5,315 bases of DNA, from NCBI GenBank assembly GCA_934630985.1, contig CAKTXO010000114.1:1-5315 (forward strand), read 5' to 3'. Source of the stretch: an uncultured Oscillospiraceae bacterium. Its GTDB lineage: Bacteria > Bacillota > Clostridia > Oscillospirales > Oscillospiraceae. The position numbers and the translations under genes are program-made. The notes below the pieces were generated by a model that was given only the letters and a program-made list of their open reading frames with translations, was not told the DNA's origin and ran no database searches. This document shows, one piece after another, positions 4,924 to 5,315 of this stretch (its first letter is position 1; every line of letters starts with the position of its first letter).

Positions 4924-5315
4924 ATGTTAATTTCCACAAAGGGGCGTTACGCCCTGCGGGTCATGATCGACCTTGCGGAACATCAGTCGGAAGAATTTAT
5001 TTCCCTGAAGGAGATCGCCCAGCGGCAGGAGATTTCCGAAAAGTACCTGGAGAGCATCATCCGGATGCTGGTCAAGGCCCGGGTGGTGGAGAGCCTCCGG
5101 GGCAAGGGCGGCGGCTATCGGCTGCGCAAGGCTCCGGAACAGTACACAGTGGACAGCATTCTGCGGCTGACGGAGGAATCCCTGGCCCCGGTGACCTGTC
5201 TGGAAAGCAATGCCGAGGCCTGTTCCCGTTCCGGCGGCTGCCGCACCCTGGCTCTGTGGCAGGGGCTGGACAAGGTGATCCGGGAGTATCTGGAAAGCGT
5301 CACCATTGCCGACCT
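4924..5315 (+). CDS. Rrf2-family transcriptional regulator (IscR/CymR-like), 3' end outside window
   Basis: The first 130 codons are visible, nearly the whole protein for a family of about 135-165 residues. It starts MLISTKGRYALRVMIDLA, the typical Rrf2 opening. A winged helix-turn-helix covers about 27-67, with the recognition helix near EISEKYLESIIRML and the wing RGKGGGYRL at 59-67. Three cysteines, C92, C100 and C106, occupy the region that in IscR ligates an Fe-S cluster, though the first spacing (seven residues) is longer than in E. coli IscR. The ATG has AGGAGG at 4908-4913, ten bases upstream, and a good promoter at 4861-4889. It is divergent from cysK. In Bacillus the Rrf2 protein CymR works with CysK to repress cysteine genes, so a cysteine role is plausible; in Clostridia similar proteins often precede iscS-nifU, so an Fe-S role is the alternative. 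The family is certain, the regulon is not. Confidence 0.93.
   Translation, partial: MLISTKGRYALRVMIDLAEHQSEEFISLKEIAQRQEISEKYLESIIRMLVKARVVESLRGKGGGYRLRKAPEQYTVDSILRLTEESLAPVTCLESNAEACSRSGGCRTLALWQGLDKVIREYLESVTIAD

Noticed and set aside
1..5315. CRISPR arrays, tRNA or rRNA genes.
   Set aside because: No regularly spaced repeats, cloverleaf-type sequences or rRNA signatures were seen on either strand.

Overview
The window looks like DNA from a GC-rich gut-type Clostridia, probably Oscillospiraceae/Ruminococcaceae-like. The grounds are strong AGGAGG ribosome binding sites, a PrgI-VirB4 conjugation pair of the kind found in clostridial integrative conjugative elements (the C. difficile CD1110 family), and a divergent cysK/Rrf2 locus. 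The genus cannot be fixed from the sequence alone.

Region A (1 to about 3090, minus strand) is a piece of a conjugative type IV secretion module. In transcription order it holds a PrgI-family two-helix membrane protein that has lost its start codon, an overlapping and complete VirB4-like ATPase (TTG start), and the first 102 residues of an exported protein with a signal peptide and a very acidic Glu/Pro/Thr stalk, which runs off the left edge.

Region B (about 3079-3528, plus strand) is the last 149 codons of a FUSC/aromatic-acid-exporter-type membrane protein whose N-terminal part is missing. The two broken 5' ends meet head to head within about 15 bases. This is a non-homologous junction: either a real rearrangement between an element interior and a chromosomal gene, or a chimeric contig.

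Region C (3529-3743) lies between convergent genes. It has a perfect terminator hairpin for the FUSC gene, a 13-bp hairpin that ends the cysK transcript, and between them about 100 bases on the minus strand that resemble the 5' end of a group II intron. That fragment starts with GTGTG just after the cysK terminator, which is the kind of site class C group II introns use.

Region D (3744-5315) is a cysteine-metabolism locus: cysK on the minus strand and a 3'-truncated Rrf2-family regulator with three cysteines on the plus strand. They are driven by back-to-back promoters, both with 17-bp spacers; the cysK promoter is a perfect TTGACA/TATAAT match. The cysK leader contains a possible 28-codon leader peptide with adjacent Cys-Cys codons, followed at once by a small hairpin, which suggests cysteine-responsive attenuation. 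The Rrf2 protein could control cysK (as CymR does together with CysK in Bacillus), itself, or Fe-S genes beyond the right edge. No stretch over 300 bases lacks a gene.
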